From CAVVJA01 sp963809815 (lineage in GTDB: Bacteria > Actinomycetota > Actinomycetes > Mycobacteriales > Jatrophihabitantaceae): a stretch of DNA of 64,000 nt. Position numbers and translations under genes: made by a program. The DNA lies in assembly GCA_963809815.1 (NCBI GenBank), contig CAWELM010000001.1:1-64000 (forward strand). The letters run 5' to 3'. Below the pieces are notes generated by a model. The model saw only the letters and a program-made list of their open reading frames with translations. It was not told the origin of the DNA and ran no database searches. This document shows positions 26,590 to 34,751 of the stretch, piece by piece (the first letter of the stretch is position 1; each line of letters opens with the position of its first letter).

Positions 26590-26906
26590 TCACGGCACAA
26601 TTCGACGAGCTCATCCACCCGAGCACCCGGCTATCCATCGTCGCACTGTTGGCCGCCGCAGACTGGGTCGAATTCTCCTTCGTGCGCGATCAGTTGTCGC
26701 TATCCGACTCGGCCCTGTCCAAGCAGCTGTCCACCCTCGAGGACGCCGGATACGTCAGGGTCGAGCGGCCTACCAACGGGCGCCGACGCCGCGTGCACGT
26801 ACGGTTGACCGACGCCGGACGCATGGCGTTCCGTGGGCATGTTGCAGCACTACAGGCGATCGTGGGCGTGGCGCAGTCTCGAAATGGCGAAGCTCAGCCA
26901 CGCTGA
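26586..26906 (+). CDS. Winged-helix transcriptional regulator (PF13601 / MarR-like)
   Basis: A 106-residue DNA-binding protein. ELIHPSTRLSIVALLAAADWVEFSFVRDQLSLSDSALSKQLSTLEDAGYVRVE is the HTH with the family opening [LI]-x-H-P-x-R-L, and GRRRRVHVRLTDAGRMAFRGHVAAL is the wing plus dimer helix. It matches the short one-domain regulators of PF13601 type. Translation is coupled to the membrane protein by a 4-nt overlap. The two ACTTTCC-N5-GGAAAGT palindromes over the operon promoter are its most likely targets. No ligand pocket is evident, so what releases it is unknown. Confidence 0.85.
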   Translation: MITAQFDELIHPSTRLSIVALLAAADWVEFSFVRDQLSLSDSALSKQLSTLEDAGYVRVERPTNGRRRRVHVRLTDAGRMAFRGHVAALQAIVGVAQSRNGEAQPR

Positions 26907-27009
26907 ACTCGTGCCGAAGCGCCGACACTAGGCCGGATTCGTTGTCTCGGCCACGGAGCTCCCGCGCTGCGGCGCTGCGACAGCGACCTGCACTCCGCGA
27001 CGCAACCCG

Positions 27010-27207
27010 ACCAGCTACATCTGCTGCCACCGCCATAGCCCCCGCCATTCCCCACAGCACTACGTGGATGGCGTCGGCGAAGTCGGCGCGAACGAATTGC
27101 GGGATCACGCTCGTGGAACCACGTCCTTGCGAAAGAGCCGAGGACGCGACGTGGTGCGCCTGGGCCGAGGGCACCCCTTGCGCGATAAGTCCGGCCTGGG
27201 CGCTCAC
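27010..27207 (-). pseudogene. C-terminal fragment of a DHA2-type MFS exporter
   Basis: The reverse strand reads GLIAQGVPSAQAHHVASSALSQG and then IPQFVRADFADAIHVVLWGMAGAMAVAADVAGRV. This is the loop and last transmembrane helix typical of actinobacterial DHA2 exporters (GVP-A-AH---S, PxFVRxDFAxAxxxVxxxMAG). The first 13 helices are absent. The fragment breaks off at about 27205, where a LysR fragment on the opposite strand begins, so the two remnants meet at one junction. Not functional. Confidence 0.55.
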
Positions 27208-27525
27208 TCAGCGCCAGGTCTTGGAGGCCGCGGGCATCGCGCCACCGTCGGTCGAGCTGGAGGAGACCGATCTCAATGCGACGCGTTGGGTGGAGCAGGG
27301 CAACGTCGACTGGATTTTGATCACGCCGTCACTAGTGGGCAGTCATCGGGACGACGTAATCAAGCCGCTCCAACCTGAAGTGCTCGTCCCATTACACCCT
27401 GCAGTGGAACCCCGACCGAGCGCAGACGCCGGCTGTTGCCCGGTTCGTCCATACGGCGCTCACGGTCGACCCGCCAGCCGGATGGAGGCGGCAGCCTGGA
27501 CATCTACGCCCCGCCACGCGTGGTA
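27195..27525 (+). pseudogene. C-terminal fragment of a LysR-type regulator, frameshifted
   Basis: One frame gives LTQRQVLEAAGIAPPSVELEETDLNATRWVEQGNVDWILITPSLVG up to about 27390. A second frame from about 27394 gives LQWNPDRAQTPAVARFVHTALTVDPPAGW. Together they resemble the end of the effector domain of LysR regulators, including the closing W-x-P-x-x-A-x-x-P-A-V-x-R-F-V motif. The HTH and most of the protein are missing. Direction is opposite to the adjoining MFS remnant, suggesting a former divergent regulator-exporter pair collapsed by deletion or rearrangement. That history is inference. Confidence 0.5.
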
Positions 27526-27752
27526 GCTGGCCCGCGGCGGCGGCACGCTGTCGCGTCGCGCGAACTCCCGCAACCAGTGGGACAAGTGAGCACCCCGGTA
27601 GCGATCATCCGCATCACGAGTGCGCGGGAACCGCCGGTCAGAGTCGTCTCGGATGCGCAAGACTTCGATGGCAGACAATGCCTCGCGAGCGACGGCGTAC
27701 TGGCGCGGGACACTAGCAACGGGTTGACAACCTACGAGAGAGGAACGAACGG

Positions 27753-28373
27753 ATGCGCGCTGACATTGTGCCCGGCGGAACCTTCCCGGACTATGCGCTG
27801 ACCGATCACACCAAGACTCGGCGCCGGCTAAGCGAGTTGCAGGGCATCGATCCGATGATCGTCGTCCTTTCTCGCGGCCATTTCTGCCCGAAGGAGCATC
27901 AGCAGCATCTCGAGCTGGCCGCCAACTACCCGAAGATCGCCGTCGCCTACACCCAGATCGTGACGATCTCGACCGACAACATTCTCGAGACCAATGAGTT
28001 CCGCAGCTCGGTCGGCGCCCAGTGGACCTTTCTGTCCGACGCCGGCCGCAAGGTGCAGAAGGACCTCGACATCCAGGAATACACCGACCCGTTCCACGAC
28101 CCGATGATCCCGCACACGTTGGTGCTCAAGCCTGGGCTGATCATCCACAGCATCTACAACGGCTACTGGTTCTGGGGTCGCCCGTCATTCGAGGACTTGC
28201 GTCGCGACTTGCGTGACGTGACACGGGAGATCCGACCGGACTGGGACCTCGCCACCCCCGGCTTCCGCGCGGCGTGGGACGCCGGGGACCACTCGTTGTT
28301 CCACCCGTACAAGGCCGGCGACCAGGCGAACCCGGAAGCGCCCGCGCCCAAGGCTGCCGCGCAAGGCGGCTGA
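27753..28373 (+). CDS. Peroxiredoxin-like (AhpC/TSA fold) protein, single-Cys
   Basis: A 206-residue thioredoxin-fold protein. It begins GGTFPDYALTDHTKTRRRLSELQG and then MIVVLSRGHFCPKEHQQHLELAANYPKIAVAYTQIVTIST, where the peroxidatic-position Cys (about 45) sits at the start of helix 2. The usual T-x-x-C is replaced by R-G-H-F-C-P. IPHTLVLKPGLIIHSIYNGYWFWGRPS follows. No second cysteine is placed to resolve it, so an external thiol would be needed. It probably reduces peroxides in the cytoplasm. ATG 27753 has GAGAGGA about 7 nt upstream. It converges on gcvH with 4 nt between stops. Confidence 0.82.
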   Translation: MRADIVPGGTFPDYALTDHTKTRRRLSELQGIDPMIVVLSRGHFCPKEHQQHLELAANYPKIAVAYTQIVTISTDNILETNEFRSSVGAQWTFLSDAGRKVQKDLDIQEYTDPFHDPMIPHTLVLKPGLIIHSIYNGYWFWGRPSFEDLRRDLRDVTREIRPDWDLATPGFRAAWDAGDHSLFHPYKAGDQANPEAPAPKAAAQGG

Positions 28374-28377
28374 CGAA

Positions 28378-28767
28378 TCAGGCTTTGATAGTCGCTTCGT
28401 ACTGTTCGGCGCTCAGGAGCGCATCGGCCTCAGACGGATCTGACAGCTTTATCTTGACCAGCCAGCCCTGCCCATAGGGATCGTCATTGATCACTTCAGC
28501 TGAGTCGGCTAGCGCGCCATTGACCTCGACGATCTCGCCTGACATCGGGGCATACACGTCGGAGACCGACTTGACGGATTCGATTTGGGCGTATGGCTGA
28601 TCCTTCGTCACCTTGTCGCCAACGTTCGGCGCCTCGAAGAACACGATCTCCTGCAGGTTGTCCTGCGCGAACCAGGTGATGCCGAACGTCGCTATGTCTC
28701 CGTCGATGCGCGTCCAATCGTGCTCACTGTGATAGCGGAGGTCGGCCGGGTAGCCCTCGTCTGCCAT
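28378..28767 (-). CDS. gcvH: Glycine cleavage system H protein
   Basis: A 129-residue lipoyl carrier. YPADLRYHSEHDWTRIDGDIATFGITWFAQDNLQEIVFFEAPNVGD is the normal H-protein start, and QIESVKSVSDVYAPMSGEIVEVN carries the lipoylated Lys (about residue 65). In the glycine cleavage system it shuttles the aminomethyl group between the P, T and L proteins. ATG 28767 has AAGGGA about 9 nt upstream. ATG 28773 is also possible but would be too close to the site. It lies directly downstream of the lipoamide dehydrogenase gene, with no gcvT or gcvP in the window. Confidence 0.93.
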   Translation of the reverse strand: MADEGYPADLRYHSEHDWTRIDGDIATFGITWFAQDNLQEIVFFEAPNVGDKVTKDQPYAQIESVKSVSDVYAPMSGEIVEVNGALADSAEVINDDPYGQGWLVKIKLSDPSEADALLSAEQYEATIKA

Positions 28768-28792
28768 GTCCATGGTCCCTTCGACGCGACGA

Positions 28793-30199
28793 TCATCCAA
28801 GATGCAGTCCGCGCCCGGCGAGAGCGAGCACGGTTTCACCGAAAGACTCCGAGAGCGTGGGGTGCGGCTGGATGAAACGCGCAATATGATCCGGGACGGA
28901 TTCCGCATTCACCGCCAGGTAACCCTGGCCGAGCACTTCGGTGACCCACGGGCCGACCAAGTGGACGCCAAGAATGGGACCGGGGCGGCCGTCGGCCTGG
29001 CGCTCCGCCACGACCTTCACCAATCCATCGAAGTCGCCGATGATGCGCGCCCGACTGTTGCCACCTAACGGGTACTTCTGGACCGCGACATCGAAACCGC
29101 GTTGCCGCGCCGCGGCCTCGGTCAGCCCTGCGTAAGCCACCTCTGGGTGGCAATAGATGCACCACGGGACACGGGAATAGTCAACCGGTATGACCGGCTC
29201 CCCCAAGATGCCCCTGACGGTCAGTATCCCTTCCGCAAATCCGACATGGGCCAGCTGCGGCGTGTCGACTACATCGCCCACAGCCCAGACACCGTCGGCG
29301 GTCGTGCGCATGTGGTCGTCGACAACCACGAATCCACGGCTATCGACGGTCACGCCGGTCCCGTCCGCAAGCACGCCCTCCGTCAACGGCCGTCGCCCAA
29401 CGGCCACCACCACCGCGTCGACTGTGACCGTCTCGTTGTCGAAGTACACAGTCGTCATCGAGCCGTTTGGGCGATGTCCCTTGACCCGGACGCCGGTGTG
29501 CACGGCGATGCCACGCTTTCGAAACGAGCGGGCCAGCCACGCGACGATCTCCCGGTCGCACTCCGGGAGGATCGTGTCCATGGCTTCGAGCACGGTCACC
29601 TGCACTCCGAGATCGCTGAACATGGAGGCGAACTCGCACCCAATCACGCCGCCGCCGATGATCGCGGCCGAGGCCGGCAGTGCGTCGAGGGCCAGCACCT
29701 CGTCCGAGGTCAGCACGCGGCTCCCGTCGACGTCGAATCCGGGGACGCTACGCGCCACCGACCCAGGTGCGAGCATGACGTGACGGCCCGAGAGCTGTAG
29801 CTGACCGTCGGCACCTTCGACCTGCACCCGTCGGCCGGGAAGCAACGTCCCGGTGCCCCGGTAGGTGGTGATCCCTCTCCGCCTCATCAGGCCGGCCAGT
29901 CCCTTGTACAGCTGCTCGACGACTTTCTGCTTGCGGGCCTGGCTGACCGCGAAATCGATCGACGGCTGACCGGCCGTGACCCCGAAGTCGTCGGCGCCCG
30001 CAACGGTGCGGACGACAGTGGCCGTCTCGAGGAACGCTTTGGCCGGAATGCATCCCCGATGCAGGCACGTTCCGCCGACCTTGTCCCGCTCGACAACGGC
30101 GATCCGCAGTCCGGCTAACGCACCGTGCAGGGCCGCGGCATATCCGCCTGGACCGCCGCCGATCGCCACGAGATCGAATTCGGCGCTTTCAGCCGTCAT
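28793..30199 (-). CDS. lpdA: Dihydrolipoamide dehydrogenase
   Basis: A 468-residue flavoprotein disulfide reductase. FAD motif VAIGGGPGGYAAALHGALAG, redox pair GGTCLHRGCIPAK (Cys about 42 and 47), NAD motif AAIIGGGVIGCEFASMFSDLGVQVTVLE, second FAD site GVWAVGDVVDTPQLAHVGFAEG, and the C-terminal His-Glu active site HPTLSESFGE are all present. It reoxidises dihydrolipoyl groups with NAD+. Its gene ends 25 nt before gcvH on the same strand, so it probably serves as the L protein for that H protein or another lipoyl carrier. ATG 30199 has GAGAGG about 8 nt upstream. An upstream extension to 30223 is rejected. Confidence 0.94.
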   Translation of the reverse strand: MTAESAEFDLVAIGGGPGGYAAALHGALAGLRIAVVERDKVGGTCLHRGCIPAKAFLETATVVRTVAGADDFGVTAGQPSIDFAVSQARKQKVVEQLYKGLAGLMRRRGITTYRGTGTLLPGRRVQVEGADGQLQLSGRHVMLAPGSVARSVPGFDVDGSRVLTSDEVLALDALPASAAIIGGGVIGCEFASMFSDLGVQVTVLEAMDTILPECDREIVAWLARSFRKRGIAVHTGVRVKGHRPNGSMTTVYFDNETVTVDAVVVAVGRRPLTEGVLADGTGVTVDSRGFVVVDDHMRTTADGVWAVGDVVDTPQLAHVGFAEGILTVRGILGEPVIPVDYSRVPWCIYCHPEVAYAGLTEAAARQRGFDVAVQKYPLGGNSRARIIGDFDGLVKVVAERQADGRPGPILGVHLVGPWVTEVLGQGYLAVNAESVPDHIARFIQPHPTLSESFGETVLALAGRGLHLG

Positions 30200-30611
30200 C
30201 GAACGACACCTCTCACCGATCACCTCGGGCCGGGACAGCTTGGGTCTAGGCGATCATCGTGTCGGCATATCCGATCGTTGTCATCTCTGGCCCGCGACGC
30301 TGAGCCCGCACGACGTCACCGCGTCTTTCGGACAGTCGCTCGAACTTCGAAGCTGCCGCGGGATCATCCGGCGTGGACAGTCGAGGGTGCCGATCAGTCC
30401 AGTTTTTTTGACCCGTCAGCTCGCTGCGCCGACGGAGACCGAGCCTGCGGTAGACGTTTGCTCGATGCGTGTGGTCCCGCCGGTTGTTCCGCGCCGCGGC
30501 CAGGGCGGACATCGTCACTTGCCAGCACGACCCTCGGGCAGACCCCCACCAACTCGCCGACCGGGGCCGCAGTTGCGGCCGGGGGGTCCGATCGCGCTGA
30601 TGCGAAGTCGA
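30200..30611. other. 412-nt stretch without a recognised gene
   Basis: No supported coding sequence was seen on either strand. A T7 run at 30403-30409 is the most AT-rich point, but no stable hairpin precedes it in either direction. It holds the lpdA promoter region on its left side; a clear -35/-10 pair was not identified. Confidence 0.45.
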
Positions 30612-30995
30612 CTAGTGAATGACCTGCTCCACGTCGTGGACGATCGCCAATGGATCAAAATAGAAGGGTTGATCGTGCATGATGGGAACGATCCGCGAGA
30701 CGACGGCACCCGCATTGTGGGCGGCGTTAGCTCCTACGTCCGCCACGATCAGCATTGCCAGCACGGTGGCACTAATCGATTTCGCCCACCGCAGCCAAGC
30801 TGTGTTAGCGACCCCCTGCCTGGTGCCGCTTGGTGGTTGTGGAATCGGAACCGGGTAATGCGCGGGCGCCGAGTATGAGCCGCCCTGTGCTGGATTGGCG
30901 GCTGCCCAGCTGGTGTGACAGCCGCAGGTACACGGCATTTCCGCAGTGGTTTGGCTAGCGACGCCTTCATATTCCCAGGGTTCCCTAGCTGGCAT
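30612..30995 (-). CDS. Small protein with one transmembrane helix, unknown function
   Basis: A 127-residue product. The first 60 residues are polar with a CTCGCH cysteine cluster and a proline-rich stretch (HYPVPIPQPPSG). A helix at about 73-88 (ISATVLAMLIVADVGA) is followed by AAHNAGAVVSRIVPIMHDQPFYFDPLAIVHDVEQVIH. The three-cysteine motif could bind metal. The gene starts 4 nt after the stop of the secreted protein gene at 31000-31914, so both are one operon. I recognise no family. Confidence 0.55.
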   Translation of the reverse strand: MPAREPWEYEGVASQTTAEMPCTCGCHTSWAAANPAQGGSYSAPAHYPVPIPQPPSGTRQGVANTAWLRWAKSISATVLAMLIVADVGANAAHNAGAVVSRIVPIMHDQPFYFDPLAIVHDVEQVIH

Positions 30996-30999
30996 GGCG

Positions 31000-31914
31000 T
31001 TACCGCACCCCCTGCGTCACACTGCACGGCGGATACGAGTCCGGGCTCTGCAGCTGGATTTGCTCGCTATTCGTGCTCGCTCTCGCCTTGACGAGTTCGT
31101 CGCGGAACGGGTTCGGCAGCCCTTGCGGGGATAGTTCGAAACGAACGTCGATATCGTCCGGGCTCAGCACCTGATGATGCGCCGAGGCATACGTATCGAA
31201 CACGATCTGGGCAATGGCTTGTTTCAGCGTCTTGGGAGGGTTTGCGGTAGCGAAACTGACAATCTTGGCGCTGTTCTCCCGGTTCAGTTCCGAAATCCCG
31301 AGGTTCGCGCAGTTGTTCGGTCCGGACATGACCGCGTCATACATGATCAAATGCGCGGTTTTCGCAAGTAGCGAATCGGTATTGTCGACCGGTGATACGA
31401 AATCCGAACCCATCGCTTGGGCCAGGGCCTTCGCGGTATCGACGAAGGTGTTGACGAACATATCACCGAAGTTGCCGTGATTCGAGATCCTTTCGCTGGC
31501 CGGGTCGATAGCCGCCTGAAGCACCAGGTCGGACTTGTCGGGATCAGGATCGCCACGGAGCACGACCGTGAGCTTGCCGGTACGCGGATCTGGAGTTGCC
31601 CTCAGAGACCCCAGTTTCGTACCGACATTGACAACGACATCCGCGGTATCCGTCAAGGTGTGGTTGCGCCAATCCCGAAGAGCGGGAACCTTGTTGAGCA
31701 CTGGGATGGGATTTTGATCATGCAGAGTCACCTGCGCGGAGACGGTAGTGATCAACTTCGCATCGTAGAGAACCGGCAAGGTCAGGGCAGTGGCTTTGAG
31801 ATGACGCTCCTGCACGCTGCCACGAACCGTCTCCTTGCCGGCACCGACGATCATTGCCCACAACCCAAGCACGACGCCGCCGACTACCGCACCGGCCAGA
31901 AGCTTCTTCCTCAT
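31000..31914 (-). CDS. Membrane-anchored or secreted protein of unknown function
   Basis: A 304-residue protein. MRKKLLAGAVVGGVVLGLWAMIVGAG is a basic start plus hydrophobic helix, acting as a signal anchor. The remainder looks extracytoplasmic: LYDAKLITTVSAQVTLHDQNPIPVLNKVPALRDWRNHTLT, a helical middle SDLVLQAAIDPASERISNHGNFGDMFVNTFVDTAKALAQAMG, and a Cys pair in NCANLG and PPCSVT that could form a disulfide. No catalytic motif was recognised. ATG 31914 is chosen because it opens at the anchor; the extension to 32022 is not protein-like. It precedes the small Cys-cluster protein in one operon. Confidence 0.65.
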   Translation of the reverse strand: MRKKLLAGAVVGGVVLGLWAMIVGAGKETVRGSVQERHLKATALTLPVLYDAKLITTVSAQVTLHDQNPIPVLNKVPALRDWRNHTLTDTADVVVNVGTKLGSLRATPDPRTGKLTVVLRGDPDPDKSDLVLQAAIDPASERISNHGNFGDMFVNTFVDTAKALAQAMGSDFVSPVDNTDSLLAKTAHLIMYDAVMSGPNNCANLGISELNRENSAKIVSFATANPPKTLKQAIAQIVFDTYASAHHQVLSPDDIDVRFELSPQGLPNPFRDELVKARASTNSEQIQLQSPDSYPPCSVTQGVR

Positions 31915-32116
31915 CGGCTGGATTCCATGCGCACACTCACCCGCCCGCGTAGATCGAGGACCAGAACAGATGCCTCGGTTTCCGACATAGTAGATGAATT
32001 TCGCGTCAATGGTTACGAGCACTGGATTGGGCGATTACGCAGCGTGGACCATGGGCGGCCTGTGGACGCGTCGTGGCGAGCTTGACCCGCCACGAGCGCA
32101 GACCGGCCAAGGATGC

Positions 32117-32215
32117 TCACGCAGGCGAGATGATCTTTGAGTTATCGTCGAGATCGTCAGTGACTCCAAGATCGCGACTGAGGATCTTGTACCTGACGAG
32201 ACCGGTTACGCATGA
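32117..32215. repeat. Composite palindromic repeat with a second conserved module
   Basis: GATGATCTTTGAGTTATCG (32129-32147) and TGACTCCAAGATCGCG (32161-32176) are diverged arms of the repeat family. Adjoining is GATCTTGTACCTGACGAGAC and then CGGTTACGC, up to about 32211. The reverse complement of that second part, CGGTCTCGTCAGGTACAAGA, matches CGGTTTCGTCAGATACAAGA at 43771-43790 in 18 of 20 positions. It sits between divergent genes, upstream of pirin, and causes a misleading in-frame extension of the pirin gene. Confidence 0.65.
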
Positions 32216-32249
32216 GCCGTTCTCATCCAGGTCGGCAGAGGGACCGCAA

Positions 32250-33224
32250 ATGAGCAACCTGGAACGGAAGCCACAGGAGACGTCGTGCGGAGGACGGGCA
32301 GCGGTGGCCGTCGAGCCCGTGCGGGAACTGCAGTTCGGCGCCGCCGTGCCGCTGGGGGGCCCACGGGCCATGTCAGTTACCCGAACGCTGCCCAATGCGG
32401 TCCGGCGAATGGTCGGAGCATGGTGCTTCCTCGACTACTACGGACCCGACGACATCAGCGGGTCGAACGGGATGCGCGTGCCTCCGCATCCGCACACTGG
32501 GCTGCAAACAGTTAGCTGGCTTGTTTCCGGGGAAGTGCTGCACCGCGACAGCCTCGGTAGTCAGCAACTCGTCACGCCTGGTCAGCTGAACCTGATGACA
32601 GCCGGGCACGGTATCGCCCACTCCGAGGAGAGTCCGGCTGCCCACTCGCCGATTCTGCACGGCGTGCAGCTATGGACGGCGCTGCCGGACCGGGACCGTC
32701 ACGCCAGCGCGCATTTCGCCCATCTTCCTAACCTGCCGGTGCTCAGCGATTCCGGGATCACCGTGACCGTCATCATGGGCGAACTTGGAGGGGCGGAATC
32801 ATCGGCCGATATCTACAGTCCGTTGGTCGGCGTGGAAGCTGTCTTGGACGCTGCAGCGGACACCCGGCTGCCATTGCAACCGGCCTGGGAATATGCCGCC
32901 CTGGTCCTCACCGGCGCAGTCGAGGTCGACGGGCTGGCGCTGCGTCCTGGTCCGTTGCTATACCTCGGCTCAGGGCGGAGCGACCTGCGGCTCGCGGCAG
33001 AAGATCCCTCCCGCCTCTTGGTCATCGGCGGTGAGCCGTTCGAGGAACACATCGTCATGTGGTGGAACTTCGTGGGCCGCGACCACGAAGACATCGTCAC
33101 CGCGCGAGAAGATTGGGTGCGTGCTGACACCCGGTTCGGCACAGTTCACGGCTATCACGGCAACCGGCTTCCCGCGCCGCCTCTGCCGAGTGTGCGGCTC
33201 AAACCGCGCGGCCGACACCGCTAG
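32250..33224 (+). CDS. Pirin family protein
   Basis: A 324-residue bicupin. The N-terminal cupin carries the pirin iron motif: HPHTGLQTVSWLVSGEVLHRDSLGS supplies two histidines, and GHGIAHSEES supplies a third His and Glu. The C-terminal cupin (about 200-320) has YSPLVGVEAVLDAAADTRLPL and ends NFVGRDHEDIVTAREDW, a family hallmark. Bacterial pirins are proposed redox sensors or quercetinase-like dioxygenases. ATG 32250 has AGAGGGA about 8 nt upstream; the longer frame to 32073 runs through the repeat. A CMD protein and an isochorismatase-fold protein follow on the same strand and may share stress duties. Confidence 0.9.
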   Translation: MSNLERKPQETSCGGRAAVAVEPVRELQFGAAVPLGGPRAMSVTRTLPNAVRRMVGAWCFLDYYGPDDISGSNGMRVPPHPHTGLQTVSWLVSGEVLHRDSLGSQQLVTPGQLNLMTAGHGIAHSEESPAAHSPILHGVQLWTALPDRDRHASAHFAHLPNLPVLSDSGITVTVIMGELGGAESSADIYSPLVGVEAVLDAAADTRLPLQPAWEYAALVLTGAVEVDGLALRPGPLLYLGSGRSDLRLAAEDPSRLLVIGGEPFEEHIVMWWNFVGRDHEDIVTAREDWVRADTRFGTVHGYHGNRLPAPPLPSVRLKPRGRHR

Positions 33225-33352
33225 CCAGCACCCGACACTCCGTCGGCTGTTTTGACCGTCCAGCGAAATCGCCGGTGATGGGAACGTCTCGGCTTGCTGA
33301 GTACCGTCTGGGTACCGCAAGCCGCCGGATCCGCGAAAGGGGGAACACGACG

Positions 33353-33943
33353 ATGCCATACCTTCCGACCGTCCCACCCGAGGAAGCTACTGGCGAGGTC
33401 AAGGACATGTATGACCAGGACCTGGCGCAGCAGGGGTACGTGGCGAACTACACGCGTGCATTCAGCGTCAGGCCCGACGTGGAAAAGGTCTGGCTGGCGC
33501 TCAAGGACGCGATTACGTCGAGCATGGATCCTCGGCTCTACGAGCTGGCGACGGTCGCAGCGGCGACGGGGATCAAATCCAGCTACTGCAGCCTGGTGCA
33601 CGGACGAATCCTCGCGACCAAGTACTACCCGCCCGGCACGGTCATGCGCATCGCAGCGAAGGACACCGGCGATGCGCTAGACGCGGCTGATACTGCCGTC
33701 GTCCAGTTCGCGAGAAAGGTCGCCCTGGAAGCCGAGAAGATCACGCAGGAAGATGTCGATCACCTTCGCAGGCTGGGGTTCTCCGACGCTGACGTGTTCA
33801 ACATCATTCTTGCCGCTGCCGCGCGGTGCTTCTTCAGCAAGGTGCTGGATGCGACAGGCACACTGGCCGATCCCGTCTTGCACGATATGCCGGATCAATT
33901 GCGCGCTGCCCTGGCCGTGGGCCGGGAGATCGCGCCGGCATAG
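33353..33943 (+). CDS. Carboxymuconolactone decarboxylase family protein (AhpD-like)
   Basis: A 196-residue all-helical protein. AAATGIKSSYCSLVHGRILATKYY contains the catalytic-region C-x-x-x-H of the CMD/AhpD superfamily (Cys about 78, His about 82). Family members with two cysteines are alkylhydroperoxidase reductants; this one has C-S-L-V-H, so it is not a classic CxxC AhpD. A second Cys is in AARCFFSK (about 163). It may act on peroxides or be an unknown decarboxylase-like enzyme. ATG 33353 follows AAAGGGGG by about 9 nt. The next gene begins 24 nt downstream. Confidence 0.85.
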   Translation: MPYLPTVPPEEATGEVKDMYDQDLAQQGYVANYTRAFSVRPDVEKVWLALKDAITSSMDPRLYELATVAAATGIKSSYCSLVHGRILATKYYPPGTVMRIAAKDTGDALDAADTAVVQFARKVALEAEKITQEDVDHLRRLGFSDADVFNIILAAAARCFFSKVLDATGTLADPVLHDMPDQLRAALAVGREIAPA

Positions 33944-33967
33944 CGCGATCGAGGTAACGTCGCGGTG

Positions 33968-34612
33968 ATGGATCGCTTCAACGGCCTCGACGTGCCCGAA
34001 TCGCTCGCGGATGCGCTCGACACGCGGACACTGGCGTTCCTGGTCTATGACATGCAGGCCGGCATCCTCAGCCAGATTCCAGATGGCGACCGAGTGATGT
34101 CCAACGTCCAAAGGCTGCTGGCCGTCACGCGGAAACGCCGCGTGCGTACGGTTTTCACCCGCCACTACTTCATGCCCACGCAACTCGCCGGGGTGTTTCA
34201 GCTGCGCCAGGCCAAGATTTGGCAGGGCAAGGCGCATGCCGCCGAAACCCGGCCGCTAATTCCGCACGGATCAGCAGGATTTCAGCTCGCCGGTGGCTTC
34301 GAGCCGCGACCGGACGAGCCGGTCATCGACAAGATCACCATGTCGGCGTTCGAAGGCACCCCGTTGGACATCGTGCTGCGTGACTGCGGCGTGCGCGCCT
34401 TCCTCATCGCTGGTGTCGCTACTGAGGTAGGCATCGAGCCGACCGTCCGTCACTCGACCGACCTGGGCTATATCCCGATCGTGGTGCAGGACGCGTGCGG
34501 AAGCGGCAACGCGACGGCAGCCGACCGGGCGATCGCGAATATCGCGTTCGCCGGCGATGCATTACTTGCCACGACCGACGACGTCTGCGCAGTTCTCGCC
34601 GGGGGACTCTGA
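33968..34612 (+). CDS. Isochorismatase-like cysteine hydrolase fold protein, catalytic Cys absent
   Basis: A 214-residue protein of the isochorismatase-like fold. The catalytic Asp lies in LVYDMQAGI (about 27) and Lys in VIDKITMSAFEGTPLD (about 121). The strand that normally carries the nucleophile reads GVATEVGIEPTVRHSTDLGY, where the usual V-C-V-E-S is V-G-I-E-P, so the Cys is replaced by Gly (about 154). Other actinobacterial relatives share GIEPT, so this may be a subfamily trait, not damage. Hydrolysis by the standard mechanism is not expected. ATG 33968 or GTG 33965 starts it. It is co-directional with the CMD gene. Confidence 0.82.
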   Translation: MDRFNGLDVPESLADALDTRTLAFLVYDMQAGILSQIPDGDRVMSNVQRLLAVTRKRRVRTVFTRHYFMPTQLAGVFQLRQAKIWQGKAHAAETRPLIPHGSAGFQLAGGFEPRPDEPVIDKITMSAFEGTPLDIVLRDCGVRAFLIAGVATEVGIEPTVRHSTDLGYIPIVVQDACGSGNATAADRAIANIAFAGDALLATTDDVCAVLAGGL

Positions 34613-34751
34613 AACCGCCTGGAGCTGGACGGCCCGATCCCGTCTGAAGACCTGCTCTGGCCGCCATCGAATCGTGAGAGGCTCAGCTGCGACGGAAGGC
34701 GGCCGCCCGGCCCGTTTCCAAACCAGCTAGCAGACGCTCGATGGGTGCGAC

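Noticed and set aside
30403..30409. T7 run as a Rho-independent terminator
   Set aside because: No stable GC-rich hairpin precedes it in either direction.
32073..32249. N-terminal extension of the pirin gene
   Set aside because: The extra residues are translated from the palindromic repeat; ATG 32250 has a good ribosome site and fits the family.
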